Source of the DNA: MW101C3 sp943367595
Lineage (GTDB): Bacteria; Cyanobacteriota; Cyanobacteriia; PCC-6307; Cyanobiaceae
DNA length: 64,000 nucleotides
NCBI GenBank assembly: GCA_943367595.1
Contig: CALRJS020000001.1
Coordinates: 1 to 64,000 of the forward strand
Direction of reading: 5' to 3'
The notes under the pieces were generated by a model. It made no database searches. It was not told where the DNA came from and saw only the letters and a program-made list of their open reading frames with translations. The translations under genes were made by a program, and so were the position numbers. Positions 60,804-64,000 of this stretch are shown here, piece by piece; position 1 is the first letter of the stretch, and each line of letters opens with the position of its first letter.

Positions 60804-61817
60804 TGCTTGTGCGCTTGAAAGCCAGCATGCCATGCATTGTTGCACCTTGGTCTTTTGGCTACAATGGTGGTAGGGCCATATCTGGCTTCGTTGGCGTTCT
60901 TGATCGCTGAACGATGGTGGCTTGATTCGATCCTTGCGTGGTAGTGATCATGTGGGATTGTCTTTCGGTGTTCCGCTTGACTGAAATTTGCCGAAATTGA
61001 CTGAGCGTGTCTGGCTTGGCTGCTCACGCGGATTGCTTGTGCGTGAATCTGCCTGCGTCCATGGTTGTTGCATCCTCTTTCCCCTCGTGGCGCTTGTTTG
61101 TCGCTAGCCATGGCGGGTGGTGGTTGTCGATGGATTGCCGCAAGGCCGTATTGCCTGGCTTCCCCGCTGTTCGGTTGAAGCCCTTAGGGCGAAGCCCTGC
61201 ATTGATGGCTGGATCGATGGCACTGAGGATGATGGTTGGTTTGCTTCCGAGCAGGCCTCTGGAACGTTGTGGGTCTGGTCTGCGCGTTGTGAGTCATTGA
61301 GTCTCGTTGGTTTCATCCTCGTCTACCTGCTGGATTGGATGCTGTTCCGCAATGATCTGCAGGCTTGTTGCTCCAAGGGTTGCCGCCTCTGCGGTTCCGT
61401 TGTCCTGGTGGGCTTGCAGCACAAGGGGGCGGCCCCCTTTTTCAGTGGCGGGGGCTCTGATTGCACGACGTGTGCCGTTGTCTGTGGATTTATCCCCAGG
61501 TGCAGGTGAGTGATCCCGGATTGCTGGATAACCTCGATCCCGGTACTGATGCCGTAGGCGCCCCGACCTGTGGCCCTTTGATTATCTCGGTTTGTTGTCG
61601 GTGGGAGTGTTGCGTTCTATCCATCCTTTTCCTTCCCTGGCAACACCACCCTGCCCAAAGTGCCTTCCGTCCTGTTGTTGCCGCTGCGCCGCTCCATGGC
61701 TGTTCAGTTGAGACCACTCGCTGCAACGGCGCTCAGGCGTGTGTGGGTTTGGTAGCGGCGGTGGCTCTTTGGTGCCTGGAGGCCGGCTTAGCCTGACCGA
61801 TCGCTCGCTCACCGCCT
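60804..61817. other. about 1-kb interval without a convincing gene
   Basis: Open frames here have irregular Cys/Trp/Leu-rich composition, no domain and mutual overlap. The sequence contains a terminator-like hairpin near 61423, so a transcribed RNA or a decayed gene may end there. No match to tRNA, tmRNA, RNase P or 6S features was recognised by eye. Confidence 0.5.
61423..61443 (+). terminator. terminator-like hairpin in a gene-free stretch
   Basis: AAGGGGG pairs with CCCCCTT across a three-base loop and runs straight into TTT. No annotated gene ends nearby on this strand, so what it would terminate is unknown. Confidence 0.6.
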
Positions 61818-62075
61818 GTGCCGGTCTGGCTCACTCTTGTTCTGCTGCTGGTTTCGGCTGCCCTCTGGCTGTCTGGTTCCGGCAACCGCGACGACGTGAT
61901 CGGCCTGCTGGAGCGGATGTTGTCGGTGGCGGCGCTGATGGTGGTGGTGCTGGTGGGCCGTGGCGTGCCTTTGGAGATCGCCGGCGTGCTCCTCGCCTTC
62001 TGGCTGCCCCGTGCCCGCGCCGACCAGGCACCAGCGCCGATCCCCCACCGCGACGACGTGCTGATTCCGTTCTGA
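61818..62075 (+). CDS. small two-helix membrane protein
   Basis: 85 residues from a GTG. Two hydrophobic helices (MPVWLTLVLLLVSAALWLSG and MLSVAALMVVVLVGRGVPLE) are separated by a charged turn (NRDDVIGLLER); the C-terminus is hydrophilic and Pro-rich. No family recognised. Accepted for its coherent topology and codon use; it does not overlap another good candidate. Confidence 0.5.
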   Translation: MPVWLTLVLLLVSAALWLSGSGNRDDVIGLLERMLSVAALMVVVLVGRGVPLEIAGVLLAFWLPRARADQAPAPIPHRDDVLIPF

Positions 62076-62124
62076 CGGCCTGCGAAGCGCAACGCCCAGC
62101 CCGTGCTGCGCTGACGTGCCGCGA

Positions 62125-62814
62125 TCAATGGCGCATCTTCACGGTGCGGGGCAGGGGTTCGGTGATGGCGCCTTCGGCATCGAGTGGTGGGTAGGGCCGC
62201 CGCTGCTGCCGGCACCAGCGCGCCACTTCCGGGTAGGCCCACTCGAAAAGCAACGCCTGGCGCCGCTCCGCTGGCACCCCTTCGCCTGCTGTGGGCAGCA
62301 GCCCGGCCGCCTGCCGCTGGCGCAGCGCCTCGAACAGCAGCACCGCCGCCGCCACCGACACGTTCAGCGACTGCACCATGCCGCCCATCGGCACGAACAG
62401 CGCCTGGTCGACCGCCGCTGCCGTGGCCTCTCCCAGACCCCACTTCTCCGCCCCCAGCACGAACGCGGTGGGGCCAGTGAAATCGCAGCTGCGGTAGTCC
62501 ACCGCATTCACCCCCAGATGGGTGCCGTAAACCTTGAACCCCTGCTGCTGCAAGGCTCCCACCGCTTCGGCGCCGCTCGGGTGCGGATGCAGGGCCACCC
62601 ACTTCTGGCTGCCGCGGGCGGTGTCGTTGAAGGTGCGGGTGCGGCCCGGCAGGCTCACCGCATGGGCCTCCAGCACCCCCACGGCATCACAGGTGCGCAG
62701 CACCGCTGAAAGGTTATGGGGTTTGTCCACCGCCTCCAGCAGCACCGTGAGATCGGCCATGCGGCGGTTCAGCACGGCCTGGAGCCGCTCGAAGCGTCGG
62801 GGGAGGAGGGGCAT
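62125..62814 (-). CDS. trmH: tRNA (guanosine-18-2'-O)-methyltransferase
   Basis: 229 residues. SPOUT-class trefoil-knot enzyme: motif 1 DKPHNLSAVLRTCDAVGV with the catalytic Arg, motif 2 TAFVLGAEKWGLG, motif 3 VPMGGMVQSLNVSVAAAVLL. The N-terminal helix RRFERLQAVLNRRMADLTVL is the TrmH-specific extension. Full length, standard start. Confidence 0.95.
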   Translation of the reverse strand: MPLLPRRFERLQAVLNRRMADLTVLLEAVDKPHNLSAVLRTCDAVGVLEAHAVSLPGRTRTFNDTARGSQKWVALHPHPSGAEAVGALQQQGFKVYGTHLGVNAVDYRSCDFTGPTAFVLGAEKWGLGEATAAAVDQALFVPMGGMVQSLNVSVAAAVLLFEALRQRQAAGLLPTAGEGVPAERRQALLFEWAYPEVARWCRQQRRPYPPLDAEGAITEPLPRTVKMRH

Positions 62815-62885
62815 GGGCGACGGACGCAGCCGCGACCGTAGGCCCCGTGCCCTGGTTTCGGTTCAGCTGCCTGGCTTGGCGCGCA

Positions 62886-64000
62886 TCAATTCAGCACCGG
62901 ATCAAGCCCTGGAATCACCGCAATTGCGTCGCTGCTGCTGCGCACCGCCACCCCGTCACGCAGCAGGCGGAAGCTGCCGGCGTCCTGCACGCGGCGCCCA
63001 TCGGCGCTGCGTGCCTCGATCGCCACCCGCCCATCGCCGAAGAAGGCATAGGCGCTGCTGGCGCCATCCGCCCAGGCGAGCTGGTAAAAAGTTTGCCCTT
63101 CGGCGGTTTCACCGCGGCTCAGCTGGCAGGGGATCGAGGTGGCCGTGTCCTCGTCGGCCCGTTTGAACAGGCAGAGCGTGGCGTCGCCAGCGTCGTCCGG
63201 GGCCTGGGCGATCGGCGGCCCTGACGGTGCGGGCTCAGCCGCCGCTGAGGCGGGCGGCAGGTCCGCCAGGAACTCCCGCACCACCCCCGCGGAGATCGCG
63301 AAGTTGAGCCCCTCGCTGTCCTTGAACTTGAAGGTGGCCACCCCCGCCACACAGTTGCCGGCATTGAGCACCGGACCGCCGGAGTTGCCTGGGTTGATCG
63401 CGGCATCCACCTGCAGGATCTCGTCGCTGTCGCGCAGGCTGCTCACCACGCCGCGGCTGAGGCTGAACTCCAGCCCCTTGGGCGCGCCGATCACGAACAC
63501 CTCCTGCCCCACCGCCGACGGCTGGTCGGCGATGCGCAGCGGCTGGCCCCGGGTGCCTTGCACCGCCAGCAGCGCCAGGTCGCTGGTGGGTGTGTCACCC
63601 CGGCCGCGCGCCACCACCCGCGCTCCGTCTGTCTTGCCATCCACCCACTTCAGCCGCACCGTTTCGGTGCCGCGCACCACGTGGGCGTTGGTGATCAGGA
63701 ACGTCTGGCCGTCCTTATGGGCCACCACGAAGGCGCTGCCCACGCCGCCGCCGCGCGTCACCACGGCCACCCCTTGCTTGGCGGCGTTGAACACCTGCTC
63801 GGCGCTCTGGGTTCTGGCGCTGCAGCTTTCGCCTGCTGGAGCGGCAGCGGCGGCCGCCAGTTTCGGCGTTGGCGCGGTGGCATTGCTGCGCACTGCCGCG
63901 CAGCTGGAGAGCAGCAGCGCCAGACCGGCAGCGCCCGCCGCCGCAGCGCTCCAGGAACGGCGGCGAGGTGTCGGGGGCTGGTGCTGTTTCTGGTTGGGTG
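62886..64000 (-). CDS. trypsin-like serine protease lipoprotein (5' end cut off)
   Basis: Partial: the frame runs to the right edge without a start. The leader AAGLALLLSSCAAV, just upstream of the first internal GTG (63893), is a lipoprotein signal with lipobox LSSC, so the start lies beyond the window and the mature protein begins at that Cys. The catalytic triad is TNAHVV, TSDLALL and NPGNSGGPVL, in the S1C/HtrA-like arrangement, but no PDZ domain follows; instead there is a Pro/Ala linker and a C-terminal beta-rich domain (LCLFKRADEDTATSIPCQ). Likely an extracytoplasmic, membrane-tethered protease. Confidence 0.9.
   Translation of the reverse strand, partial: PNQKQHQPPTPRRRSWSAAAAGAAGLALLLSSCAAVRSNATAPTPKLAAAAAAPAGESCSARTQSAEQVFNAAKQGVAVVTRGGGVGSAFVVAHKDGQTFLITNAHVVRGTETVRLKWVDGKTDGARVVARGRGDTPTSDLALLAVQGTRGQPLRIADQPSAVGQEVFVIGAPKGLEFSLSRGVVSSLRDSDEILQVDAAINPGNSGGPVLNAGNCVAGVATFKFKDSEGLNFAISAGVVREFLADLPPASAAAEPAPSGPPIAQAPDDAGDATLCLFKRADEDTATSIPCQLSRGETAEGQTFYQLAWADGASSAYAFFGDGRVAIEARSADGRRVQDAGSFRLLRDGVAVRSSSDAIAVIPGLDPVLN

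Noticed and set aside
60804..61817. Plus-strand open frames around 61117-61796 as genes
   Set aside because: They overlap one another, have odd Cys/Trp content, cross a terminator-like hairpin and show no domain.

Overview
The window reads as a chromosomal segment of a high-GC unicellular picocyanobacterium of the Cyanobium / non-marine Synechococcus kind. The evidence is the bidirectional NiFe-hydrogenase with NADH-type diaphorase subunits (HoxEFUYH), the bicarbonate transporter pair SbtA/SbtB, several small proteins of a type I associate with picocyanobacteria, and many type IV pilin-like genes. No rRNA, CRISPR array, phage or insertion sequence was recognised; one tRNA (Arg, anticodon TCT) is present. 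The lineage is inferred from gene content only.

Layout. 1-8.2 kb: an A/T-richer glycan-type gene, an FAD protein, glycogen debranching enzyme GlgX, a degenerate metallo-beta-lactamase-fold protein, histone-like HU, GluQRS and small proteins. 8.3-18.1 kb, minus strand: hypB-hypF-hypC-nifJ-hypD-hypE, almost all joined by 4-nt stop/start overlaps or 3-nt gaps, with pyruvate:ferredoxin oxidoreductase (nifJ) inside the hydrogenase-maturation operon. 18.4-23.6 kb: a small membrane protein, sbtA-sbtB with a clear terminator, and two convergent Rieske oxygenases. 23.8-29.7 kb, minus strand: hoxE-F-U-Y-H-W-hypA. 29.8-43.1 kb: mostly housekeeping (desaturase, tRNA-Arg, RsmI, PNPase, S14, endonuclease III, RseP, SerS, Nfu, LepA). 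43.2-52.7 kb: ten pilin-like genes in three runs around a methyltransferase and a PilZ protein. 53.1-57.8 kb: a histidine kinase and response regulator tail to tail, an ABC permease and two tandem major-pilin paralogues. 57.8-60.8 kb: an A/T-richer block with a TPR/O-GlcNAc-transferase-like protein and a methyltransferase. 61.8-64 kb: small membrane protein, TrmH and a trypsin-like lipoprotein cut by the window edge.

How it fits together. The hox and hyp operons encode a complete-looking bidirectional hydrogenase with its protease and maturation factors. NifJ would supply reduced ferredoxin from pyruvate, so its place in the hyp operon suggests a fermentative or redox-valve module. Two things stand out. 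HypA lacks the usual zinc-finger insert. Several Hox/Hyp proteins carry short in-frame degenerate tandem repeats (12, 15, 18 or 27 nt period) at their ends or linkers, and similar arrays of other periods sit in intergenic gaps. The pilin arrays, with a nearby OGT-like glycosyltransferase, suggest a locally encoded surface-pilus system that may be glycosylated; this is inference from position.
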